NCBI GenBank assembly: GCA_963752755.1
Contig: CAVVZJ010000001.1
Coordinates: 1,488,001-1,552,000 of the forward strand
Source: CAVVZJ01 sp963752755
GTDB lineage: Bacteria > Planctomycetota > Planctomycetia > Isosphaerales > Isosphaeraceae
Reading direction: 5' to 3'
DNA: 64,000 nucleotides
Part shown: positions 36,634-45,801 of the stretch, piece by piece
How the letters are laid out: each line of letters opens with the position of its first letter
Position numbering within the stretch: the stretch's first letter is position 1
Notes under the pieces: model-generated
Database searches by the model: none
Seen by the model: only the letters and a program-made list of their open reading frames with translations
What the model was told of the DNA's origin: nothing
Program-made: the position numbers and the translations under genes

Positions 36634-38897
36634 TTACCGGCATTCTAGAACGTATCTCCGCCGACCGGGAATCATCAATGCCGTCTGCGTCCCATCCAAG
36701 CCGCAAGTCAAACCTGCCACATAATACGCTCGAAGTCGGGCGAGGGGACACTCAATTCGAAGATCCCTTCGCGGGGAGCGCAGGTCGAGGCTCGTCTCAG
36801 CGGAAAGCAGCTCGACGTAGAAGCGGAGGGGATCATTCGGCGACACGTCGAGTCGTCGGAAGGGCACGGCCAGTTCGAGGATGCGATCGACGGCGACCTC
36901 AACCGTCTTGCCGTTGCTGGAAGGCGTTCCGGCGTGAGCGATGTACGCGGTCGGACGGGGCGTGGCCGGATTCTCGACGACGACCTCCCACTCGGCCGGA
37001 TCGACGAACCCGATGCGGAGCCGGTCCACCTCGGCCAGCCGCTCGCGGGCATTGCCGCCCTCGGCATCGACGCGGATCAACAGCCGGTTCTCATCGAAGC
37101 CGAAGTGGACCTGCTTCATCAAACCCTGGGAGACGAGCGTCATCGTGCCGCGGTCGTTACCGCACACGTAGCGGGCGGCGTTGATCCACTCGAAATAGGA
37201 CGTCCGGCCGTCCACCTTCACATTGAGGAAGCTTGACGGTTGCTCGTGCAAAGGCCGGTGGGGTGCGGCCTGGGAGATCGGATCGAAAAGGAGGCTGGGG
37301 GGGTCCTGGCCGAGCAAGGTGAAGACGTTGCGAAGGTGCTTGCGGAAAAGGTGGTCGAACAGGGCGTCGAGGGCGCTGGAGTGGTCGTCGCCGTACCACC
37401 AGAACCAGTCCGACCCCTCGGCGATGTAAAGTTCGTCCCAGGCGCGGGCGAGGGTCTCCGGGTCGTGGCGCCGGACTGGGCCTCCTTGACGAGGAAGGAG
37501 CGGGTCTCGTGCAGAGCGTCCCAGCCGCGGTTGTCCTCGTGGTGGCCGATCCAGATGGCGAAGTTGTGGCTGATCCAGCTCCCGGAGAAGAGTCGGCCGA
37601 TCGATTCGGTCGGCGGGTGATCGCGAAGGAACTCGCCGACGGTGACGGGACGGATTCCGGCGTCCTTGACCGCCCCTTCATAGACCGACCGCAGGAACGA
37701 GACGCCGCCGTCAGCGAAGTATTCCCAGCAATTCTCGCCGTCGAGGATCACGGGCACGAGCGTGGCCGGATTGTGGCGGCAGGCATTGCCGATCGCGTGG
37801 ATCTTGCCCAGGAAATCCGCGGCGGCGGCGGGTCCGGGACTGCGTTGGTAGTGAAAGCCGATCTGGTCAGACAGGGCGTGGTCGCGGAAGACAATCGCCA
37901 ACTCGTGGCTTCCCTCGGCGACCTTCCAGGGCCGGTACAGCAGCTCGGGGTTGCGGACAAAGCCACGGCTGTCGCGGTGAACGCGTCCGTGGGTCGAGCA
38001 CGCGAGGATTTCCTCGTCGGTGGCGATCCACTCCAGGCCGTGCTGGGCGAGAAGCGGGATCATCGCCTGACAGACCGACCCCTCGCTCGGCCACATTCCC
38101 CTGGGCCTTTGACCAAAGTGTCGCTCGTGCGCCTCGACGGCCCGGCGAACGTGGACCTCGGCGTCCTCGGGGTAGCCGTCCTTGAACTGCGGCAGGTTGA
38201 CGTCCGGCATCGCCTCGCGGGCGAGTCGCTTGTCGAACAGGAGCGGCAGGATCGGATGGAAGAACGGCGTCGTCGTCAGCTCGACCTGTCCCCGCTCGGC
38301 CAGCTTGCGATGCAAGGGGATGATTTGACCGAGCAACTCGCGTTGCTTGTCGAGAAGCCAAATCTTCTCGTCCTCGCTATAGTAGCGTCCCTTTGTCCGG
38401 AAGTCCGCCAGTTCGGGGTCCTTCTCGAACAGCAAGGGGTGGAACCAGGCCAGATTGGACCAGACCTGAAGGTCGCGGAGGTCGCGGTCGCGGAACCGCT
38501 GGAGGGCTTGCGCACCGGTGGAGACACCCAGGGCCCGCATCTGGTAAAGCTCCCAGTAGCGGGGATGGGGGCGAATCATGGCGTCCGGATAGGCCATGAA
38601 GAAATTGTCGACGAGGTAGAATGCGTCGTCGCGCGGCAGGCCGTCGACGGGCATCCTGGAGACCTGCAGGTGCCGATCGCTGGCGCCTCGGACGTACGCT
38701 TCGATCTGCACGAGCAGGCTTGGTACGAGGTTGATCGTGCAGCGGAACTCCGGCACCTCGTCGAGCTGCAAAGCCATTCCCAGATAGTCCTTGGTCCCAT
38801 GCAGCCGGACCCAGGGCATCGGGTTCTCCCCCGAGACGTCATCGGGATAATACGGCTGGTGCTGGTGCCACATCAGGGCGAGGGCGACCGTGGACAT
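36634..38897 (-). CDS. Glycoside hydrolase family 57 (one frame break)
   Basis: About 754 residues, COG1449-like alpha-amylase/alpha-mannosidase. 'MSTVALALMWHQHQPYYP' gives the conserved HQHQP start. Middle motifs include 'GMWPSEGSVCQAMIPLLAQH' with the likely nucleophile Glu, 'WIATDEEIL', 'VILDGENCWEYFADGG' with the likely acid Asp/Glu, and 'SGSWISHNFAIWIG'. A break near 37482 separates this from 'DPETLARAWDELYIAEG', 'DWFWWYGDDHSSALDALF' and the C-terminal beta domain; a single-base change restores one frame. The start at 38897 begins directly with the family motif. It probably acts on cytoplasmic glucan near galT. Confidence 0.88.
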
Positions 38898-39473
38898 CGT
38901 GCTCCCGCGCCCGTTTTTCCGGCGCGGCCTGCTTCCGTGAGACTCCCTGGCGGACCGGGAGAGGAGATCCGCCCCGGGAAATCGACCGTTCACAACGTAT
39001 CTGCCGGAAGATCCCGTCCCAGACGATCGGAAGGGATCCGTTTCAGGAGAAGAGGAGAAATCCCGGCGACTGAGGCGCCGCCCGGTGGCTTGGAGAGGGG
39101 ACCGATCGATTCGCGACGGCCAGCGCCCGGACCGATCCAGGCGATGAGGATGAGACGAGGGTGCAAGCCATCGCACGGCAGGTCATCGACCGTCGAGGGG
39201 GTATCAACCCAGACTTTTTTTGGCCGGACCTCGCGATCCACCGGCTTTCGCGTCCTGAGGTCCATGACGGCCTGATCTCCGTCTCGACTTTGCCTCAACG
39301 GCCCCTGTCCCCGGACCCGTCCGCGTCCGGGATTTCCAGGACGTCTCCGTCCACCGTCCGGGGGCATTCTAGCTCAACCTGCCGTGGTGGGACAATTCGG
39401 ATCGGGTCATCGTTTTCAAGACCACCAAAGATGTTAACCAGGGGAAATGGAGTGTTTGGGTTGACTGCTGTTT
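38898..39473. other. 576-base intergenic region
   Basis: No gene could be supported. Short open frames on both strands lack conserved patterns. A T-rich run at 39214-39220 on the plus strand is the only unusual composition. It must hold the GH57 promoter. Confidence 0.45.
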
Positions 39474-40325
39474 TCAGGTCGCAACGGCGATGGGTGGGCT
39501 TTTGAGAGTCGCGACGATCGCACGGAGCAGTTTCTCGACCGTCTCGCCCGCCCTTCGACCAGCTTCGAGGACGTCGTCGTGAGCAATCGGCTCACCTGTG
39601 AGACCGGCCGCGGCGTTGGCGACGAGGGCAAGACCGAGGACGTCCATCCCGGCATGTCGGGCCACGATGGCTTCGGGGACGGTGGACATTCCGACCACAT
39701 CGGCGCCGAGCGTCCGCAGCATTCGAACCTCGGCGGGCGTCTCGTATGTCGGGCCGGGCATCGCGGCATAGACACCTTCGGTCAGCGGAAGCCCGAGACG
39801 GGTCGCCTGCTCGGCGGCCAGTTGACGGAGGCGTCGCGAATAGACTTCGGTCAGGTCGGGGAACCGCGGGCCGAGACGGTCGTCGTTGGGACCACGGAGG
39901 GGGTTGGCGCCGAGCAGGTTGAGGTGGTCGGACAGGCAAACAAGGTCGCCCGGCCGGAGCCCCTCGCGGAGACCGCCGGTCGAGGCCGTGAGGATCAAGA
40001 TTTGCCCCCCGAGTGCCTGAAAGACCCGGATCGGAAAGGTGACTGTCGCCAGATCGTGCCCCTCGTAGGAATGCAACCGTCCCTGAAGTGCCGCGACGCG
40101 AACCCCGTCCACCATGCCGACGACGAGGCGTCCGCGATGGCCGAAAACCGTCGGAACGGGGAAATGGGGGATTTCGGCATACGGCAGAATCACGACCTCA
40201 TCGAGCCCGTCGGCAAAACGTCCGAGTCCCGAGCCGAGGACGACGCCGATCCGAGGTGCCTCGGGCACACGCTCGCGAATCCAGGCGGCCGACTCGTGGG
40301 CATGCTCATACAGGTCGTGGCTCAC
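39474..40325 (-). CDS. Purine-nucleoside phosphorylase
   Basis: 283 residues, class I trimeric PNP type. Motifs: 'IGVVLGSGLGRFADGL', 'HRGRLVVGMVDGVRV', 'LQGRLHSYEGHD', 'SDHLNLLGANPL', and the purine-binding 'AAMPGPTYETPAEVRML' with 'GADVVGMSTVPEAIVARHAGM'. It splits purine nucleosides with phosphate to the free base. It is the last gene of a reverse-strand salvage operon; its ATG overlaps the nupC stop by four bases, indicating coupling. Confidence 0.93.
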   Translation of the reverse strand: MSHDLYEHAHESAAWIRERVPEAPRIGVVLGSGLGRFADGLDEVVILPYAEIPHFPVPTVFGHRGRLVVGMVDGVRVAALQGRLHSYEGHDLATVTFPIRVFQALGGQILILTASTGGLREGLRPGDLVCLSDHLNLLGANPLRGPNDDRLGPRFPDLTEVYSRRLRQLAAEQATRLGLPLTEGVYAAMPGPTYETPAEVRMLRTLGADVVGMSTVPEAIVARHAGMDVLGLALVANAAAGLTGEPIAHDDVLEAGRRAGETVEKLLRAIVATLKSPPIAVAT

Positions 40326-41583
40326 ATCAAAGCTCCCACGATGCAGGCCGAGAGGAAGTTCGCCAGGGTGGCCGCGATGAGGGCGCGGAGGCCCAGCCTC
40401 GCCAGGTCGGCCCGGCGGTGCTCGGGCATCAGGGCCCCGATGCCGCCGATCTGGATGCCGATCGAGCTGATGTTGGCGAAACCGCAGAGAGCGACGGTGG
40501 CGATCGCGTACGACCGCGGCCGGATCGTATCGCGGAGCCGGCCGAGGTCCTGGAAGGCGATCAACTCATTGAGTACCGTCCGCTCGCCGAGCAAGCCGCC
40601 GACCGCCGGGCAGTCGGCCCAGGGCACACCAAGCAGCCAGGCGACCGGCGCCAGCAGCGTCCCGAGGATCGTCCGCAATGACAGCTTCGGCAATCCGAGC
40701 AAGCCGCCTGCCAACCCGAGGACGCGGTCAGCCAGCGCGATCAAGGCGAGAAACGCGATGAGCATTGCAGCGACATTCAGCGCCAAAGCCAGTCCCTCGC
40801 GAGTGCCCCGCGCTGCGGCGTCGAGGACGTTGGCATCGGGCCGTTCGTCATGCGTGCGGACAGTGCCCAGTGTCTCGGGTACCTCCGTCTCGGGTAAAAC
40901 GATCTTCGCCAGGTAAATTGTCGCCGGCAAGGTCACGAGGATCGACGTCAGCAAGTCGGCCGACGACGCCCCGGCCCCGATGTAGGCCCCAGGACGCCCC
41001 CCGACACCAGGGCCATGCCCGAGACCATCACCACCAGCAGTTCCGACATCGTCAGGTTCGGCAGGTACGGCCGGATGGTCAAGGGGGCCTCGGTCTGCCC
41101 GAGGAACAGAGACGCCGCCGCGTTCAACGACTCCGCCCCGCTCGATCCGAGCACCTTCGCCATCAGCCAGGCAAAGGCCCGGACGATCACTTGCATGATC
41201 CCCAGGTGATACAAGACCGCGAACAAGGCCGCCACGAAGATGATCGTCGGCAAGATTCGGAACGCGAAGACGAACCCTGCCGGCCCCTGTGGATCGACGA
41301 GCTTCTCCCCGAAGAGGAACTTCGCCCCCTCCAGCGCACTCTGGAGCACACCATCGACGGCCAACGACGCCGCGAGCAAGGCGCTTCGTCCGAGCGGGAC
41401 GCGCAGGAGAAACACCGCGAAGACCCCCTGCATCGCGAGCCCGAGGCCGACGGCCCGGAACGGAACCCGCCTGCGGTCGGACGACATCGCGAACGCGACG
41501 GACAGGATGAAGACGATTCCCAGCAAGGCACGACCCCGCGAGGCCAGTTCAAGGGCATCCGTGGAAACGTCGGGCATGAACAT
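40322..41583 (-). CDS. nupC: NupC-family nucleoside transporter (one frame break)
   Basis: Concentrative nucleoside transporter of about 420 residues. The N-terminal half has 'ALLGIVFILSVAFAMSSDRRRV', 'FRILPTIIFVAALFAVLYHLG' and 'FLGQTEAPLTIRPYL', the signature nucleoside-binding loop. The C-terminal half has 'LTSILVTLPATIYLAKIVLPE', 'NELIAFQDLG' and 'CGFANISSIGIQIGGIGALMPE'. The halves are in different frames with a break near 40988, inside 'GGVLG-(A)YIGAGA'; one base restores it. The start is ATG 41583 or 41577. It lies between deoA and pnp in the same operon, fitting uptake of nucleosides for phosphorolysis. Confidence 0.9.
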
Positions 41584-41604
41584 TTCTCGGTGAAGCGCTT
41601 TCGT

Positions 41605-42909
41605 TCAGAGTCGATCGACGATTAAAGCCGGCACCTCAACCGACTCCTCGCCAATCTCGTAGGCGTCGAGGATCATCGGCGCGGCGACGTTCTGCAAGCT
41701 TACTTCCTCGCTCGCCAGGATCGTGCAGAGCGGCTCTCCGGCGGTCACCGGATCGCCGACTTTCCGGTGCAGGATCACTCCCACGGCCGGGTCTATCTCC
41801 GAATCGACCCGAGCCCGTCCGGCGCCCAGCTTCCTCGTCGCCTCGCCGATCGTCCGGGCTCGGAGTTTCTGGACGATCCCCGACCGCGGCGCGGGGAGGT
41901 CGTGTCGAATACGAGCGGCCGGGAGCAAACCTGGATCGTCCACCACGCGGGGATCGCCCCCTTGCGCGGCGATCAGGCGGCGGAACCGTTCGAGGGCTGA
42001 GCCGTCATCGATGACCCGGCGGCAATGTTGCCGCGCCTCCTCGATCGAGTCGGCCCGTCCTGCCATGAGGACCATTTCCGCTGCCAGCTCGACCGAGAGG
42101 CCGACCAGGTCGGTCGGCCCACCGCCCTTGAGGCAGGCGATGGACTCGATCACCTCGACCGCGTTCCCAACGGCTCTCCCGAGGGGTTGATCCATCCGGG
42201 TCAGCAGCGCCACGACGCGCTTGCCGAGCCGTCGGCCGATGCCGCACATTGTTTCGGCCAGGACGCGGCTGTCTTCCAGGCTTCCCATGAAGGCGCCGTC
42301 GCCAGTCTTGACGTCGAGGACCAGGCCGTCAATCCCTTCTGCGAGCTTCTTCGAGAGGATGGAGGCTGTGATGAGCGGGATCGACTCGACGGTCGCCGTG
42401 GCGTCGCGGAGGGCGTAAAGCTTGCGGTCGGCCGGGGCGAGTTCCACGGTCTGGCCGATCAGGACGAGCCCGCAGTCGGCAAGCACCTCGCGATAACGTC
42501 GCAGGTCCAGACGGACATCGAAGCCAGGGATCGACTCCAGCTTGTCGAGCGTGCCTCCCGTGTGCCCCAGACCCCGCCCCGAAATCATGGGTACGAGCAC
42601 CCCGCAGGCCGCCGCGATCGGCGCGAGGATCAACGAGGTCTTGTCGCCGACGCCGCCTGTGCTGTGCTTGTCGATCTTCGGGCCGGGCAGGTCCGAGAGA
42701 TCGAGGATCGTACCCGAATGCAGCATCGCGTCGGTCAGGGCCGCCGTCTCGGCCGCGTCCATGTTGCGCCAGAGGATCGCCATCAGGAGGGCCGACCACT
42801 GGTAGTCGGCCACTTCGCCCGTCGCCAGGCCGTTGACCATCCAGGCGATCTCGGACGGTTCAAGAGTGAGTCCCTCGCGCTTCTTCCACAGGATGTCGCG
42901 GGCATGCAT
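41605..42909 (-). CDS. deoA: Thymidine/pyrimidine-nucleoside phosphorylase
   Basis: 434 residues starting 'MHARDILWKKREGLTLEPSEI'. The phosphate-binding motif 'KIDKHSTGGVGDKTSLILAP' and 'SGRGLGHTGGTLDKLESIPG' are complete, as are 'GKRVVALLTRMDQPLGRAVGNA' and the C-terminal barrel-sandwich 'VILHRKVGDPVTAGEPL'. It converts thymidine, uridine or deoxyuridine to base and (deoxy)ribose-1-phosphate. It lies 31 bases downstream of upp and directly upstream of nupC. The frame is open to 42978, inside upp, but the family start is at 42909. Confidence 0.95.
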   Translation of the reverse strand: MHARDILWKKREGLTLEPSEIAWMVNGLATGEVADYQWSALLMAILWRNMDAAETAALTDAMLHSGTILDLSDLPGPKIDKHSTGGVGDKTSLILAPIAAACGVLVPMISGRGLGHTGGTLDKLESIPGFDVRLDLRRYREVLADCGLVLIGQTVELAPADRKLYALRDATATVESIPLITASILSKKLAEGIDGLVLDVKTGDGAFMGSLEDSRVLAETMCGIGRRLGKRVVALLTRMDQPLGRAVGNAVEVIESIACLKGGGPTDLVGLSVELAAEMVLMAGRADSIEEARQHCRRVIDDGSALERFRRLIAAQGGDPRVVDDPGLLPAARIRHDLPAPRSGIVQKLRARTIGEATRKLGAGRARVDSEIDPAVGVILHRKVGDPVTAGEPLCTILASEEVSLQNVAAPMILDAYEIGEESVEVPALIVDRL

Positions 42910-42940
42910 GCGTCTGAGGAACCCCCTTTGGTTCGAGGAA

Positions 42941-43573
42941 TCAGCCGTGCCCCGTGCCGAATTGACGGTCGCCGGCATCGCCGAGTCCGGGGTAGATAAA
43001 GCCGACCTCGTTGAGCCGCTCGTCTATCGCGCCGACGTAGATCGGCACGTCCGGCATCGCCTCGTTCATTCGCGCGATCCCCTCGGGCGCCGCGATGATC
43101 GCGACCAGCTTGATCCGTCCGATCCCCGAGGCGCGGAGGATCTCACACGTCCGCACGGCCGAGCCCCCCGTCGCCAGCATCGGATCAACGACCAGTGCCA
43201 TCGAGGCCCGGCAACGGCTCGGGAGCTTGTTGTAATACGTCTGCGGTTGGAGCGTCGCCTCGTCGCGGAAAAGGCCGATGTGCCAGACCTCAGCCTCGGG
43301 GATCAGATCAAGGACGCCCTCCGCCATCCCCAGTCCCGCCCTCAGGATCGGCACCACCGCGATCGAGTCGGCCAGGACCCGGCAAGTGGACTTGCCGAGG
43401 GGCGTCTGCTTCTCGACCTCCTGGGTCGGCAGGTCCGCCGTGGCCTCGTGGGCGAGCAAGGTCGCCAGACTTCGGACGAGCTGGCGGAACTCCGGGGGCC
43501 CGGTTCCCGCGTCGCGGAGCCTCGCGAGCTTGTTCTGGACGAGCGGGTGCGACGACGGAAAAACCAGCGCCAT
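42941..43573 (-). CDS. upp: Uracil phosphoribosyltransferase
   Basis: 210 residues: 'VQNKLARLRDAGT', 'VVPILRAGLGMAEGVLDLIPEAEV', the PRPP-binding 'MALVVDPMLATGGSA', and C-terminal 'PIYVGAIDERLNEVGFIYPGLGDAGDR'. It converts uracil and PRPP to UMP. It is the first gene of the nucleoside salvage operon upp-deoA-nupC-pnp. The start follows GGAGGGAAG. Confidence 0.96.
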   Translation of the reverse strand: MALVFPSSHPLVQNKLARLRDAGTGPPEFRQLVRSLATLLAHEATADLPTQEVEKQTPLGKSTCRVLADSIAVVPILRAGLGMAEGVLDLIPEAEVWHIGLFRDEATLQPQTYYNKLPSRCRASMALVVDPMLATGGSAVRTCEILRASGIGRIKLVAIIAAPEGIARMNEAMPDVPIYVGAIDERLNEVGFIYPGLGDAGDRQFGTGHG

Positions 43574-43943
43574 GCGGGCTTCCCTCCGGTTCGGGATTGA
43601 GGGCGGCCGAATCTTCGAGTAATAATGGACGGATATCCATGCTCCCCGCCGGCCCTTGACCTGGTCTCGATTGCTACGGGGACCGGATCGCTGACCGAAT
43701 GGTCGATGGTCAAGGATCGTGCGGAGAAACCGATTCTCGATCGCCCATCAACCATCCACCTTTAACCCTCGATCGGGCGGATTTACTATAACAACCCGGT
43801 GGCCGGAGCGTGACCTTCGATCCCCCGTTTCTCGATCGACGCCCTGGCCGGAGGATTGCTCGTTGTCCGACGCGGCGACGCATAAACGCGAACAGGCTGG
43901 CGTGGTCGTCCGAGACCGGGCCCAGGGAGGGGTGACGCAGCCG
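43574..43943. other. 370-base divergent intergenic region
   Basis: Separates upp (-) from the MBL hydrolase (+). A possible forward promoter is TTAACC at 43762-43767 with TATAAC at 43787-43792, with a 19-base spacer. No gene is supported; the frame of the MBL gene is open through part of it. Confidence 0.4.
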
Positions 43944-44837
43944 ATGGCCGTCCAGTTCTCGATCATGGGCAGTGGCTCGAAGGGCAACGCCGCGGTTGTC
44001 CGCTTCGGCGGCGCCGGCTTGCTCGTTGACCTCGGCCTCGGCCCGCGCACGCTCCTCGAGCGCCTCGCCGACGCTGGCACCGGTCCCGACCAGCTCGCCG
44101 CGGCGTTGCTGACCCACACGCACGCTGACCACGTCTGCGACGCCTCGCTTCGCCTGCTCGCAAGACGGGGAGTGCCCCTCTATTGCCACGACGGACACCA
44201 CCGCGTCCTCGACCGTCTCGCCTCCTTCGGCCGCATGCGAGACGCAGGCCTGATCCGGTCGTACGATGAACGCCCCTTCCTCGCACCTGCCGGGATGCGC
44301 GTCGAGCCCGTGGCGCTCAGCCATGACGGCGGTCCGACCTTCGGCTTCCGGATCGAAGGGCGCGCGAGTCGCCGTGGCCGGCCCGTCTCGGTCGGCTATC
44401 TGTCCGATACCGGCTGCTGGACCGATGCCATGGCCGACGGTATGGCTGACGTGGATGTGCTGGGCGTCGAGTTCAACCACGACGTCGCGCTTCAGCGAAG
44501 CTCTGGCCGTCCGGCCCACCTGATTGCCCGCAACCTTGGCGATGGTGGTCATTTGTCCAATGCCCAGGGGGCTGCATTCCTGGAGGCCGTGATTGCGCGT
44601 TCCGGGCCGGGTACTATCCGCCACGTCGTGCTGCTGCACATGAGTGAACAATGCAATCGTGCTGAGCTCGCCGTCGGTGCGGCTCGGGGGTCGATACGGG
44701 GTACGGGACGGCGGGTCGAGGTCCACGTTGCCTTGCAATGGGCAGCCTTCCCGAACCTCGTGGTCACGCCATCGCGACGCACCAACCGGCGACCCGCCCC
44801 CGGCGCGACGGTCGGCTTCCCCTGGGAGGCCGCCTGA
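43944..44837 (+). CDS. MBL-fold metallo-hydrolase (YycJ/WalJ-like)
   Basis: About 297 residues from 'MAVQFSIMGSGSKGN'. This glycine-serine start and the metal motif 'LLTHTHADHVCDAS' are typical of YycJ-type beta-lactamase-fold phosphodiesterases. 'SVGYLSDTGCW' supplies a further Asp ligand, 'VLGVEFNHDVALQRSS' and 'VVLLHMSEQCNRAELA' the last His. The last 35 residues are basic and not conserved-looking. The start ATG 43944 has GGAGGGG 11 bases upstream. The role is probably nucleic-acid hydrolysis; the family is linked to DNA mismatch repair in Firmicutes, which need not hold here. Confidence 0.8.
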   Translation: MAVQFSIMGSGSKGNAAVVRFGGAGLLVDLGLGPRTLLERLADAGTGPDQLAAALLTHTHADHVCDASLRLLARRGVPLYCHDGHHRVLDRLASFGRMRDAGLIRSYDERPFLAPAGMRVEPVALSHDGGPTFGFRIEGRASRRGRPVSVGYLSDTGCWTDAMADGMADVDVLGVEFNHDVALQRSSGRPAHLIARNLGDGGHLSNAQGAAFLEAVIARSGPGTIRHVVLLHMSEQCNRAELAVGAARGSIRGTGRRVEVHVALQWAAFPNLVVTPSRRTNRRPAPGATVGFPWEAA

Positions 44838-44863
44838 TCTTCGATCCCTTGGGAAAACCTCCG

Positions 44864-45586
44864 GTGGCCGATTACTTCCTCAGCGACGTCCACCTCCGTC
44901 TCGACCGCCCCGACCGTGGCGAGCGCCTGGCCTCCGTCGTCGATCGGCTCGGGCCTGAGGATCGCCTGATCGTCGTCGGCGACCTTTGCGACTTCTGGTA
45001 TGCCAGCCGGCAGACCCGCAACGACCCCAGGCGATGCGCCGGGCTTCGCTCGCTGCTGGCGTTCCGCGAGCGTGGCGGCGAGTTGCTTCTCCTCCTGGGC
45101 AACCATGATACCTGGCTCGGCCCCTTCTACGAGAATCTGTTTGGGGTCGTGATTCAACCGGAGCCCTTGCAGATCGAGTCGTACGGACTGCGGGTTCGCC
45201 TGGCCCACGGCCACCGGATCAAGGAGAAGTCGTGGTGGAAGGCGCAGATGGAGGGTCGCGCCTTCCTCCGGGCGTTCAAGCACCTGCCTCATCCCCTGGC
45301 ACGCGGTCTGGAAACGCTCCTGGACACCGTCAATGCCCGCCACAAGGTCGAGGCCGATCGGCGGATGACCGCCGCGTTCCGCACCCTGGCCGACTCCCTC
45401 CACGACACCACCGACCTCGTCGTTTTCGGTCACGTCCACACCCCCCACGACGACCCGAGCCGCATGCCTCGCCTCGTCGTGCTGGGCGACTGGTACGAAG
45501 GCGCCGGGCTGCTCCGGATCGACGATGAGAGCGCGGTCCACCGGACCGGGGAGGAGGCGTTGCACTCCCTCGTGCCGGAAGGTTGA
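44864..45586 (+). CDS. UDP-2,3-diacylglucosamine diphosphatase-like phosphoesterase
   Basis: About 240 residues from GTG 44864 ('VADYFLSDVHLRLDRP'). The calcineurin-like dimetal motifs are complete: S-D-V-H-L, 'VVGDLCDFWY', 'LLGNHDTWLG', 'LAHGHRIKEK' and 'VFGHVHTPHDD'. The G-D-L-C-D-F-W motif and length match LpxH/LpxH2 enzymes that cleave UDP-2,3-diacylglucosamine to lipid X in lipid A synthesis. The start is uncertain because the frame is open to 44738, overlapping the MBL gene. With the Kdo-hydroxylase-like gene it supports a lipid A pathway. Confidence 0.75.
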   Translation: MADYFLSDVHLRLDRPDRGERLASVVDRLGPEDRLIVVGDLCDFWYASRQTRNDPRRCAGLRSLLAFRERGGELLLLLGNHDTWLGPFYENLFGVVIQPEPLQIESYGLRVRLAHGHRIKEKSWWKAQMEGRAFLRAFKHLPHPLARGLETLLDTVNARHKVEADRRMTAAFRTLADSLHDTTDLVVFGHVHTPHDDPSRMPRLVVLGDWYEGAGLLRIDDESAVHRTGEEALHSLVPEG

Positions 45587-45801
45587 CCCGAGCCGATCCG
45601 CCGTCGCGAGTCCATCCTTGACAGCCTGGCTCCGCCTGCGCAGATTCTTAACGAATTCCGGGACGCTCCCGTTCGACGATCCTCTCCATCCTCGTCGCAC
45701 ATCCATCCCGTCCCGTCCGCGACGACTCCTGCCGAGATTGTCTCAACCCGATTCCGAATCGACGCCTGCCCCGTGGTCGCCGTCCCCCTCAGGAGATCCG
45801 C

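Noticed and set aside
38990..39367. A 125-codon reverse frame in the gap before the pnp gene
   Set aside because: No ribosome binding site, Arg/Pro-rich composition and no conserved pattern.
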